Shown here in pieces: positions 1 through 7,880 of a DNA stretch of 64,000 nucleotides (position 1 is the stretch's first letter; every line of letters begins with the position of its first letter). The stretch comes from Streptomyces sp. NRRL F-5123. GTDB lineage: Bacteria; Actinomycetota; Actinomycetes; Streptomycetales; Streptomycetaceae. Under the pieces are notes generated by a model. That model was not told the DNA's origin. It saw nothing but the letters and a program-made list of their open reading frames with translations, and did not search any database. The translations under genes and the position numbers were made by a program. The stretch covers positions 1 through 64,000 of the forward strand of contig NZ_JOHY01000004.1 of assembly GCF_000721495.1 (NCBI RefSeq), given 5' to 3'.

Positions 1-251
1 ACCATCCAGGCCTGGAAGGCCTCGCAGTGCGCCCGGCTCACCTCGGCCGGGTCCTCCGCGGCGCGGTCCGCGTCCGGATCGGGGGAGTACTCCCCCAGGT
101 ACCGGCCCAGCTGGGCGGCGGCCAGCAGGTAGTTGTAGCGGGTCGTCTCCGGGTAGTTGCCCGCGCGCAGGCTGCGGTCCCAGTCGCGCAGGAAGCCCGA
201 CCAGGTCTTCGGCAGACCAGCGGTGATCTTGTCCAGGTCCAGCAGCGGCAT
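1..251 (-). CDS. Tyrosine recombinase/integrase, N-terminal part (runs off window)
   Basis: The minus strand starts with ATG at 251, preceded by a strong GGAGGA ribosome binding site ending about 9 bases upstream, and stays open to the window edge for 83 codons. The product begins MPLLDLDKITAGLPKTW and looks like the SAM-like core-binding domain of phage-type tyrosine recombinases, with its typical sequence of a tryptophan-rich first helix, a stretch around TTRYNYLLAAAQLGRYL and a second helix ending HCEAFQAWM. The catalytic R-H-R-Y domain would lie outside the window. Such proteins cut and rejoin DNA during integration or excision of mobile elements. The assignment rests on pattern only; the missing catalytic half prevents confirmation. 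Confidence 0.65.
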   Translation of the reverse strand, partial: MPLLDLDKITAGLPKTWSGFLRDWDRSLRAGNYPETTRYNYLLAAAQLGRYLGEYSPDPDADRAAEDPAEVSRAHCEAFQAWM

Positions 252-572
252 GACGGAAATCCTCCGGGTCAAGGTGTCGACGAGCGGCATGCTCGACCTC
301 GGAGCTGGAACACGGGCAGAACACTCCGCCCCTACACAAAGGGGCCGGGTGCACCCTTGGGCGCAGGCTCGGGGACACCCCCGGGACACCAGCCGTACCC
401 GGCCCCGCAGACCCGCTCCGGGAACCGGCCGACAGCACACCCGAACCCCACCGGCGACCGTACGCCCGGCAGCCGTGCACTGCGCCCAACCCGCTGACCC
501 GCACCAACCCCGCCCCGCGCCGCGCCCGTGTACTTCGCCGCGCCGCAAAGGGGGCTGCCCTGCCCGGCTCAA
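252..572. other. Gene-poor stretch upstream of the recombinase
   Basis: About 320 bases separate the divergent-facing end of the recombinase gene from the next minus-strand gene. Apart from the recombinase ribosome binding site near 257-266, I see no convincing coding frame, RNA gene or hairpin terminator. An attachment site could be here, but nothing marks one. Confidence 0.4.
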
Positions 573-1007
573 CTACGGCTGGTACTTCGGCTGGAAGGGC
601 CATACCGGATAGCCCTCGTAGCACGTGCCGTCCGGCTGGACGACCGGCGACTGCATCCCGGTGCGATAGACGGCGGTGAAGAGCACGACAGCAGCCACCG
701 GCAGCAGCCACTGGACACACCGCACGGCAGGAACAGGGAGCGCGACAGCCCACACTGACAACTGGATCAACAGCATCGCCGCTGTCATCACCACCCAAAC
801 CACCGGCATCGTTCCCATCACGAGCCCGATGCCGTTGGACGCGGATACCCCGAGCGGACAGTCGGCCCAGGCCCGCTCGGTCAGCACGGTGCCGATGTAC
901 GTCCCCACGGCCGCGAACACCGGCGCGCGAGCCAGTAACTGCCAGGGCGGGAGAGTCACGCGCGGCTGCCGGCCGCTGCCGAAGGAACGGGGCGGCCAGA
1001 ACGGCAT
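573..1007 (-). CDS. Hypothetical membrane protein
   Basis: The frame encodes about 144 residues if the ATG at 1007 is used. Three hydrophobic spans are visible: one around PVFAAVGTYIGTVL, one around VVWVVMTAAMLLIQLSVWAV and one around WLLPVAAVVLFTAVY. The tail ends with a Cys and several aromatics (CYEGYPVWPFQPKY), suggesting an exposed C-terminus. No known family is recognised. The start is uncertain: neither the ATG at 1007 nor the GTG at 959 has a good Shine-Dalgarno sequence, and the proline-rich stretch before residue 20 may be noncoding. The membrane segments and the high-GC third positions are the reason for calling it. Confidence 0.5.
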   Translation of the reverse strand: MPFWPPRSFGSGRQPRVTLPPWQLLARAPVFAAVGTYIGTVLTERAWADCPLGVSASNGIGLVMGTMPVVWVVMTAAMLLIQLSVWAVALPVPAVRCVQWLLPVAAVVLFTAVYRTGMQSPVVQPDGTCYEGYPVWPFQPKYQP

Positions 1008-1358
1008 CGGCGGCCACGCAGGCGGTGGCGGACAAGCCGGCGGCAGAAAGTCCACAGCCAGAACCACGCACACCCGGGCGAAAACGGTTCCACCCCGGCC
1101 ACCGGAGAACGAGCCCACCGGTCCGCGGCCACCACCCCACCCGACACCACGCAGTCAGACGACCCAGGCCCCTTACCAGCAAAAAAACCGGACAACACCC
1201 CCAGCACTCCAGCGCGGGTCGCGGGCACATCCCGGCCCTGACCGATCCGCAGCAGCACCCCAACGCCGCTGCCACTCGTCGCCAACCTCGAATACCTACC
1301 TGTCCAGCGGCCCGAACCCCGCGATCCCAACCCACGGCTCGTGATGGCGTCCCGCCGA
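1008..1358. other. Stretch without a supported gene
   Basis: Open frames exist on both strands, as expected for this base composition, but none shows recognisable domains, a ribosome binding site or convincing codon bias. An A-run (aaaaaa) near 1181-1188 is unusual for the region but is not followed by a stem. Confidence 0.4.
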
Positions 1359-1532
1359 GTGGTGTAGCCGATCAAGCTGACGGAATCTCCAGGTCGTGGC
1401 CCGAATCGCTCTCACCGGAGGCCCTGTTGAGGCTCGCCGGGCCGGGACCGGCGCTGATCGCACGACGGCCGGTAGCCGCACGTGCCGGACGGGTCCGAAG
1501 TGGAGGCGACGGACCGTGATCGGCTACACCAC
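1359..1532. repeat. 16-bp perfect inverted repeat enclosing a 142-bp spacer
   Basis: GTGGTGTAGCCGATCA at 1359-1374 is repeated in exact inverted orientation at 1517-1532. Weaker matches continue for roughly 20 bases outside each arm. The element lies just upstream of an ISL3-type transposase tail, so the arms may be ends of related insertion sequences or of a small nonautonomous element. No target-site duplication is evident by eye. Confidence 0.55.
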
Positions 1533-1654
1533 GACGTGGGACACGACCCGGCTCGTCTCAGCAGTCGAGCACGCTTCGGCCCTGCTGGAGAAGAACTGGA
1601 ACGCCGTCGTCCACAACCTGAGCACCCGCCGAACCTCCCGCCGCCGAAGACCGG

Positions 1655-1774
1655 GTCAACCACATCAAAATGATCAAACGCCAGATGTTCGGACGAGCCA
1701 AGCTCCCCCTACTCCGCAAACGTGTCCTCCTCACCGCGGCACAAGGCAGCCACCGTCACCCGCTCTGCCATTGA
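1655..1774 (+). pseudogene. ISL3-family transposase, C-terminal remnant
   Basis: In the frame starting at 1655 the translation contains VNHIKMIKRQMFGRAKL, then PLLRKRVLL, then a TGA at 1772-1774. This is the highly characteristic C-terminal signature of actinobacterial ISL3-family transposases, in which the lysine/arginine-rich helix closes the DDE domain. Upstream in the same frame only low-complexity sequence (APAEPPAAEDR) remains, so the catalytic domain is gone. The tail has acquired about 13 extra residues beyond the usual end. It is a dead relic and marks past IS activity beside the inverted repeat at 1359-1532. Confidence 0.65.
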
Positions 1775-1786
1775 TATAACCGCCTC

Positions 1787-2179
1787 ATGAGTTCGCACGA
1801 CGACCAGATCGCGCAGGTCGAGCACACCTTCAAAGTCCGGTTTCCCCAGGACTACCGGGACTTCCTGGGCACCACAGGGAGTCTGAGCCAGTTCGTTCCT
1901 CCCGCTGACGACTTCCTCATGGTCTACGCGCTGGACGAGCTCATCGGCATCAACGAGGCCGGTGAATTCCAGAAACGCTTCCCCGGCGCCCTCGTCATCG
2001 GAGGGGATGGAAGCCGCGAACTACTTGCCTACGACTTCCGCCAGAACACCCCGCCCCTGGTGACCCTCGACGTCTCCGCGGAAGACTGGTCATCAGCCAT
2101 CCACCAGGCAGCGACCCTCTCCGCCCTGCTGGATCAGTTCCCCGAAACCGGGTGGAAATGGGACGACGCCGATCATTGA
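1787..2179 (+). CDS. SMI1/KNR4 (SUKH) family protein
   Basis: This 130-residue protein has the SUKH fold pattern: an N-terminal helix with FPQDYRDFLGTTG (the usual LPxDYxxFLxxxNG block), a middle region GVYALDEL-like (MVYALDELIGINE), a glycine-rich GGDGSRELLAYD strand pair and a final helix ending near the C-terminus. In bacteria many SUKH proteins are cytoplasmic immunity proteins against contact-dependent or polymorphic toxins, but no toxin gene is adjacent, so that role is only possible. The ATG at 1787 has no Shine-Dalgarno; a TATAAC box lies at 1775-1780, about 6 bases upstream, suggesting a leaderless transcript. Confidence 0.8.
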   Translation: MSSHDDQIAQVEHTFKVRFPQDYRDFLGTTGSLSQFVPPADDFLMVYALDELIGINEAGEFQKRFPGALVIGGDGSRELLAYDFRQNTPPLVTLDVSAEDWSSAIHQAATLSALLDQFPETGWKWDDADH

Positions 2180-2323
2180 ACACTCCCGTTCGGCTCGCGC
2201 CCGGGGTGCCGGCCGGCTCCGCCGCTGCGAGGCGTACGGCCTCTTCCAGGCGCGGAAGACTTCAGGCGGCAGAAAGCGAGGTAGTTACTTCTCGTCCACC
2301 GCCCCCGCGAAGGCGTCTTACTG

Positions 2324-3031
2324 TCATGGGCCGGCCTGGATCTCGACGCGATGGCGGAGGTAGTCGTCGGGGTGGTTCCGGGCGATCGCCACGGCTTGGT
2401 CCACGAGTTCGTGCAGCCCCGGGGGGTACGACGAATGCCGCAGGCGGAGCAGAGGGAGGATGCACCGGCGGACGTCCAGGTGCTCGTTGCGCACAAACTC
2501 ACGCAAGGCCAGCTCGTTCCACTCGCGTGCGAGCGCGGAGGGATCGTCGGGCCCGGGAGCGCCTTCGGGCCCTTCGGCCACCACCCCCGGCATACGCAAC
2601 GGCAGGGCCGACCAATACCAGGCGCGGGCGGCACCGGCCCGTTCCGGGTCCGGGCCGGTCGTCAGGACATCGAGGAGCGCCGCCCGCAGACGCCGCCGCC
2701 CAAAGGCGTTGAGCGCGGGTTCGACAAACCCCCGGTTGAAGCTCGGGTTCGGGTCCCGCACGGCCGCCGCGACCAGTACGTCGAAGGCCCCCGCGGGAAG
2801 GACCACGCCCCCACGGCACAGCTCGCGCAGCGCTCTCCGAGCCCCCAGTACCTGCGAGTTGCCATCCGGCGCGAGGGCGGAGTCGACATCGAGCCCGATC
2901 ACCCGGACGACATCCGCCACGGAGCGAACGAACCCCGCGGTCCCGTCCTCGTCCGGCCCCGGCAGCGCCACGAACAACCGCGGACCACCGTCCCGCGGGC
3001 CACCCGCATCCTTACCGCCCACATCCGCCAC
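2324..3031 (-). CDS. Hypothetical protein, helical, HEAT-like C-terminus
   Basis: The GTG at 3031 was chosen because GGGAGGT sits about 5 bases upstream; the frame stays open further upstream but loses credible sequence. The 235-residue product starts VADVGGKDAGG and is predicted to be cytosolic, with no signal or membrane span. From about residue 40 it becomes a series of amphipathic helices; the C-terminal segment (LDVRRCILPLLRLRH, HELVDQAVAIARNHPDDYLR) resembles HEAT-type helical repeats. No catalytic motif is visible. The gene faces the broken secreted-protein gene at 3252. Function unknown. Confidence 0.65.
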   Translation of the reverse strand: MADVGGKDAGGPRDGGPRLFVALPGPDEDGTAGFVRSVADVVRVIGLDVDSALAPDGNSQVLGARRALRELCRGGVVLPAGAFDVLVAAAVRDPNPSFNRGFVEPALNAFGRRRLRAALLDVLTTGPDPERAGAARAWYWSALPLRMPGVVAEGPEGAPGPDDPSALAREWNELALREFVRNEHLDVRRCILPLLRLRHSSYPPGLHELVDQAVAIARNHPDDYLRHRVEIQAGP

Positions 3032-3251
3032 GGCCCACCTCCCTTGTCTGCCAGCCTGCGTACCGGCGCCCTTCGGCGCAAAGCCCGCAGGCCTGCCGGA
3101 AGCCGGAGCACGGCCCAGGACACGCATGAACTGGCGTTCGAGGAAGCCGGCGAGGCCCCGTCCGATGACCCACACCGCGGCCTTGCCCGCTACGAGGGCC
3201 GACCGAGGACGGCCGGGCACCTGACCGACCGTGCAGAAAGGGATTTCGGCC

Positions 3252-3917
3252 ATGTGCCTGCCCATCCAGCGTGCCGCCCGGACGGTGGCGGCCACCGGGG
3301 CCGCGCTGCTCGCACTCACCGGCCTCACGGCCGGCCCGGCCTCCGCGACCGTCTCCCACGCCGTGGTCAGCTAGGCCGCCCTGAACGGCGCCTTCTCGGC
3401 CTCCACGGGCAACGCAGCCCTCACCGACTCCGTCACGGGCTTCGCGATGCCCAGCTACTTCTCCACCAGCCCGGAATACACCGGCCAGACGCTCGCCAAC
3501 GGCACCAACACCTCCTCCCCACCGCTCCCCCGGGGAGCAACCATCACCTCAGCCTCGCTGATGTGCGCGGTCTCGTACCCCTTCCACGGCACCCCCCAAG
3601 CCCTCCCCTGGCATCTCAACCTCACCCGACCGATTACTGCCGCAGGCCGGACCCCCGCCACCGCCAGCAGGCTCCGCATCTCGCTGTCCGGCCTGCCCGC
3701 GCCGCGCAGTCCGACCCTCACCGGAACATCGGCCACCACCGGCACGACGACCGGCGGCTACCACACCAACCCAGGCAGCCTGAAACTGGACCGCAGCGGC
3801 GATCTCCACACCTGGAACACCAACAACTGCGGCATCTCGTTCAACTCCGCCGACACGGCCGCACTCACCGGAAACTTCACCCTCAACCCGAACTCACTGA
3901 CATTCACCACCTCCTGA
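3252..3917 (+). pseudogene. Secreted protein gene interrupted by an in-frame amber codon
   Basis: An ATG at 3252 with AAAGGGA upstream opens a signal peptide (positively charged start, then AATGAALLALTGLTAG, cleavage likely after ASA). Codon 41 is TAG (3372-3374). The same frame continues without further interruption to a TGA at 3917, giving about 180 more residues rich in Thr, Ser, Asn and Gly with two Cys, as expected of a secreted beta-sandwich-type protein. One substitution (for example TAC or CAG to TAG) would explain the break. If the codon is real, only a 40-residue stub would be made unless an internal ATG at 3447 is used, which would give a product with no signal peptide. Family not recognised. 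Confidence 0.65.
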
Positions 3918-3976
3918 ACAACCCCCACACAGAAACCGGCCAACTCCGCAGCAGCAAAACCTCCCTCACCCCCAAA

Positions 3977-4080
3977 TCACTCGATCCACCCGCCGTAGGA
4001 CGTCGCACGGTTGTAGCCGGTGCGGTCCTCGGCCGCGACCGGCAGCGCCGCAACAGCCTGGTGACCGCCCGCCATGCGCG
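3977..4080 (-). pseudogene. Possible DUF1524-type HNH nuclease fragment
   Basis: The minus-strand frame ending in TGA at 3977 contains LPVAAEDRTGYNRATSYGGW. This resembles the stretch found near the N-terminus of secreted DUF1524/HNH nucleases of actinobacteria (a leucine-proline-val block followed by R-x-GY-x-R and a Trp). The frame stops immediately afterwards, and a shifted frame continues with sequence faintly like the next block, so the nuclease core is absent. Upstream there is no convincing start or signal peptide. This is a weak, short resemblance and could be chance. Confidence 0.3.
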
Positions 4081-4287
4081 GGGAAAATTCATGCCCCAGA
4101 AGCTGTCCCGGCGAAACGGTTCCGCATGCGCAGGTCGTCGGGACATCACCGGGATCGCCCCCGTGGGCGAGCAGGTGCCGCGTACAGTCCGGTCCACGAA
4201 GGCGGAGCCGGAGCCGGCCGACGATGAGCACCCCGCCGAGAGATCGAGAACCGCGGCGGGACGTGCACAGCGATCGGCCGACTCGGG

Positions 4288-5508
4288 TCACCGCGAAGGG
4301 CGGGGCCCCGAAAACGACGAGACCAGCAGGTCCTCGGCCAGGAGGGCGGCGAGACCTGCCGCGGCCAGGCAAGCGCCGACCAGGGCGGCGCTGCGCGGGC
4401 CGTGGGCGTTCAGGAGTTGCCCGCCCAGTAGGGAGCCGGCGGCGATGCCCGCGTTGAAGGCTGCGGAACCGCCGGCGGAGGCGATGTCGACACTGCCCGG
4501 GGCGATGCGCAGAATCCGGCTGGTCAGAGCCGTGATCATGGCCGCCATGGCGAGCGACAGCAGAGCCACCGCCGCCACGGCGACGACGGCCCGGGATCCC
4601 GCGGCCGCCAGCAGCGCCAGGGCCGCGGTCACCAGCGCCACCGACCCGGTCATGGTGGCCCGGGCGCTACGGTCCGACAGAACCCCGGAAGCGGTCGTGC
4701 CGAGCAGGCCCGCCACTCCGCCCACGGCCAGTACCGCGCTGACGGAGTGCGGGGACATGCCGGAGACGCGGGTGAGGAAGACCGTGACGTACGTGTAGAA
4801 CGCGAAGAAGCCGGCGATGACAACGGCGATCACCGACACAAGCAGGCCGAAACGCAGGCGGCTCGGCTCGGGCGCGGTGGCGGCCGGGTTGACCTCAACA
4901 GGCGCCGACGGCAGGAGGGCCACCACGGTGGACCCGGCGGCCAGGCCGAGGACGCCGGCCACCAGGAACGGGATCCGCCAGCCGGTCTGCTGCCCCAGCC
5001 ACGTCCCCGCCGGCACGCCCGCCACCTGCGCCAGCGACGACCCGGTGAACAGAGCGGCCACCACCTTCGCCCGGACCCGCTCGGGGAACATCCCGGCGGC
5101 GGTCGCCGCGACCACCGACCATATGACCGCGTGGGTCAGCGCGATCACGACGCGCGCCGAGAACAGGAAGGCGTATCCGGGCGCGGCGGCGCACAGCAGG
5201 GTTCCTGTGGTGTAGACGCCCAGAGTGACGGCCAGCAGCCGCCGGCGGGGCACCCGCCGCGTCGCCGCGGTCAGCGGCACGGCAGCCGTGGTGACCACGA
5301 GCGAGTACCCCGTCACCAGCAGGCCCGCCGAGGACAGCGAAACGCCCAGCCCGTGCGCGATCTGCGGCAGCAGCCCCACCGGCAGACTCTCCACCGTGGT
5401 GCACACGAACAGCGCGACGGACAGCGCCGCCACCGCGATGACCGCCCGCGCACCGATGACGTCGACACGCGCCCCCGTCCCCGTCGCCCGGGTCACGTCG
5501 ACCGTCAT
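4288..5508 (-). CDS. MFS transporter, DHA1-type drug efflux family
   Basis: The 406-residue protein has about twelve hydrophobic spans arranged in two six-helix halves with a charged central loop around residues 195-215. The loop between helices 2 and 3 (AATRRVPRRRLLAV) matches the family's basic A-motif region, and helix 5 carries AGVPAGTWLGQQTGWR, typical of the drug/H+ antiporter-1 motif C area. Proteins of this kind are proton-driven exporters of drugs, sugars or arabinose-like compounds in the cytoplasmic membrane; the substrate cannot be read from sequence. The ATG at 5508 follows GGAGGGGA at good spacing. It appears monocistronic, with a broken nitrilase-fold gene upstream on the same strand. 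Confidence 0.85.
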   Translation of the reverse strand: MTVDVTRATGTGARVDVIGARAVIAVAALSVALFVCTTVESLPVGLLPQIAHGLGVSLSSAGLLVTGYSLVVTTAAVPLTAATRRVPRRRLLAVTLGVYTTGTLLCAAAPGYAFLFSARVVIALTHAVIWSVVAATAAGMFPERVRAKVVAALFTGSSLAQVAGVPAGTWLGQQTGWRIPFLVAGVLGLAAGSTVVALLPSAPVEVNPAATAPEPSRLRFGLLVSVIAVVIAGFFAFYTYVTVFLTRVSGMSPHSVSAVLAVGGVAGLLGTTASGVLSDRSARATMTGSVALVTAALALLAAAGSRAVVAVAAVALLSLAMAAMITALTSRILRIAPGSVDIASAGGSAAFNAGIAAGSLLGGQLLNAHGPRSAALVGACLAAAGLAALLAEDLLVSSFSGPRPSR

Positions 5509-5728
5509 GACAAGTCCCCTCCATGCCGACGCAATCCGTACCGTGAGAGCTCACGCCGCCGTTCGCAGCCGCAGCCGCAGCCGCAGCCGCCGACCCTACC
5601 CGGTGCCTTCCGGAGGGTGCCTGAGTGGTCCCCGTGGGCGGTCGGGTGACTGCCCACGGTGGAGGCGCGAGCCGGAGCGCCATGGGGCCGGCGCCGGTTG
5701 GCGGGGGCCTGCCCCGCCGGCGGCGACA

Positions 5729-6708
5729 TCACCTCCGAGCGGAGCCGCGGAACGGGCGACCTGCGGAGTCGACGCGGACGAAAGGCTCGCTCACCGTCGT
5801 GTCCGTCAGGGATCCGTACACGCTCGGGCGACGGAAGGCATTGGCCCCATGTCTCCATGCGGGCGGTAGTCGCGCAGAGCGCCGAGGTCGCACACCGCTG
5901 GGTAGACGCCGGGTAGACGCCGGGGAGTTCGCCTGCCTCGACGACGAGCGTGTCGTGGCAGTGCCCGTCGGCAAATGCGATCCCGTCGAACGCCGACGAG
6001 TGCCCGAAGCCGGGCCCGGCGTAGTTGGCCAGGGCGACGGCGGTAATGTCTCGTAGGCGCGCGCCCGCATCTGGGGAAGCCGGTTGGACTCCATCTCGCA
6101 CGCGTTCGGGACCAGGACGACTTCCGCTCCGGCCGGCATCAGCGCACGGGCGCTCTCCGGAAACTCCCGGTCGTAGCAGATCATCGCGCCGATGCACACC
6201 GTGCCCGCGGCGGTGTCCAGTTCGCACCTGCCGAAGGGGTCCCCGGGGTGAGAAGGGCTTCCGGCAGGCCGAACGCGCACGTGTGCACCTTCGCCTGGTG
6301 CAGGACTGTCCGCCCGTGCCGGTCGATCAGCGAGACGGAGTTGCGCGGCGGCCCGTCCCACCGTTCGGGGTAGGTCAGCGCTGTCGCCATGTCCAGCTCC
6401 GCCAGCGCCTGGAAGTGGCGGACGAACGGTGAGTCCCGGTCGACCGACTCCCCCAGCCACACGGCTTCGGGCATGGGCACGGGGGGCAGCGCGGCACCGT
6501 CCCAGCGCTGCGGATGCCGGTACAGGCCGCCCCGCGATTCCTCGACAACGGCGGAGGCGTAGCTGTTGCTCCGCACCTCCGGGAACACCGCGATGTCGGC
6601 GCCCACCGCCCGGGCGCGGCGGCAAGCGGCCTCACCCACGGTGAGGCCGCCCTCAAGATCGGGACCGGCCGGGGCGAGCTGCAGCAGGGCAACGGTCGAA
6701 GTACGCAC
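5729..6708 (-). pseudogene. Carbon-nitrogen hydrolase (nitrilase fold), broken by several indels
   Basis: The GTG at 6708 has AAGGAG six bases upstream and opens a nitrilase-superfamily protein. The three catalytic blocks are visible: Glu in ADIAVFPE, Lys in LHQAKVHTC and Cys in GAMICYDREFPES. However they lie in different frames. A missing base near 6247 shifts the frame before the Cys block; a second near 6052 (RARAYE then DITAVALANYAGPG) shifts it back; an 11-bp tandem duplication at 5900-5921 breaks the GVYPA region; and a further shift is needed before NAFRRPSVYGSLTD. The intact ancestor would be about 325 residues, an amidase or nitrilase acting on a small C-N bond substrate. As it stands it cannot make the enzyme. 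Confidence 0.75.
5900..5921. repeat. 11-bp tandem duplication inside the nitrilase-fold relic
   Basis: GGGTAGACGCC occurs at 5900-5910 and again directly at 5911-5921. Removing one copy restores the reading frame and the expected GVYPA-x-CDLGALRDYR segment of a carbon-nitrogen hydrolase, so the duplication is a frame-breaking mutation, probably replication slippage. Confidence 0.8.
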
Positions 6709-6979
6709 AGGGAACTCCTTCGTAGTGGCGACACGCGTAGCAGTCGGATGGACGGCGAACGGCATCGGCCACGGAGCAGCCCGGTCAGGTGTCTGACGTC
6801 AAGGCATGCCGTCACATCACCAGGAGGGGCAGCTACCCCGGCCAGGCCCACGGGCAGGGGGGCGTAGGAGGTGTGGCCCCTGGAAGGGCGGCGCCCCCTG
6901 CGCCCCTCGGGCGGACTTTCGTAGTCGTCCGGGCCGACGGTCACCCTCCGTCAGCCCCGACGACATCACGCTTCGAAGG

Positions 6980-7858
6980 TCAGTAGCGCTGGGTACTCGG
7001 CTTCTCATGCTGGTGGTCGGTGCGGTGCTGCTGCCGGTAACGGCCGGCTGAGATCCCGTACTCGCGTTTGAAAGCGTTGGCGAAGGCATAGGCGGAGCCG
7101 TAGCCGCTGCGCTGCGCGACCGTGGTCAGCGGGACGTCGGTCGTCTGGAGCAGGCGTGCCGCCATGGTGAGCCGCCACCACGTCAGATAGGTGAGCGGTG
7201 GCTGCCCCACCATGGCCGTGAACCTGCGGGCGAAGGCGGCACGGGACAGGCCCGCGTGCGCGCCCAGCGACTCCACGGTCCAGGGATCGGCGGGGCGTTC
7301 GTGCACGGCACGCAGTGATCGCGCGATCACCTCGTCGTCGAGGGCGACGCACCAGCCGGTGGTCCGCACTCCCGCACGTCCGATCAGGCAGGCCCGGATC
7401 AGGTGCACGAGGAGCACTTCGAGCAGCGCCGGCAGCACCACGTCCCTGCCGTGCATCTGTTCGCCCAGTTCGCTGAGCAACAGGTCGATCGACGCCTGGA
7501 GACCCGCGTAGCGTTCCGGCCTCGCCGGAAGACTCACCAGACCGGCGAGGTCCTGGAACAGCGGGTGCGGGCGGGCCCGCTCAAGCCGGTAGGCGCCGGA
7601 CAAGAACCGGGCAGTGCTGTCGGTGGCGTTCACGAGCGTGTGCGCAGTCCCGTGCGGAAGCAGAACGGCGTCGCCCGGTTGCAAGGTGATGACCGCTCCG
7701 TCCGGTGCCGCTACCCGGATGCGTCCTGTGGTGCCCACGTAGAACCGGGCACCCTCGAAGGGCTGGACCTCCTTCTCCCGCGAGGGGTCCGCCGCCTCCA
7801 GCGACAGGGAGGGGCGCCCCACTCGCATGGTGCCGATCGCGTCGCTGAGCACGTCCAT
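6980..7858 (-). CDS. AraC family transcriptional regulator with cupin sensor domain
   Basis: The 292-residue product starting at ATG 7858 (AGGGAAGA upstream) has an N-terminal cupin-type sensor domain, marked by LQPGDAVLLPHGTAHTL, and a C-terminal double helix-turn-helix of the AraC/XylS type from about residue 190: SLGAHAGLSRAAFARRF for the first helix pair and TTVAQRSGYGSAYAFANAFKREYG for the second. The stop of the metallo-beta-lactamase gene is only 22 bases upstream of its start, so the two are almost surely cotranscribed. It probably regulates that hydrolase or neighbouring genes in response to a small ligand, but the ligand is unknown. Confidence 0.88.
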   Translation of the reverse strand: MDVLSDAIGTMRVGRPSLSLEAADPSREKEVQPFEGARFYVGTTGRIRVAAPDGAVITLQPGDAVLLPHGTAHTLVNATDSTARFLSGAYRLERARPHPLFQDLAGLVSLPARPERYAGLQASIDLLLSELGEQMHGRDVVLPALLEVLLVHLIRACLIGRAGVRTTGWCVALDDEVIARSLRAVHERPADPWTVESLGAHAGLSRAAFARRFTAMVGQPPLTYLTWWRLTMAARLLQTTDVPLTTVAQRSGYGSAYAFANAFKREYGISAGRYRQQHRTDHQHEKPSTQRY

Positions 7859-7880
7859 GGCCGAATCTTCCCTTACTGGG

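Noticed and set aside
2351-4798. Plus-strand open frame of 815 codons
   Set aside because: It lies mostly opposite the minus-strand gene at 2324-3031, crosses the secreted-protein relic and is Arg/Pro/His-rich throughout; typical antisense frame of high-GC DNA.
5565-5588. Four tandem GCAGCC units upstream of the MFS gene
   Set aside because: Short simple repeat within an intergenic region; no sign of variable-number or regulatory role.
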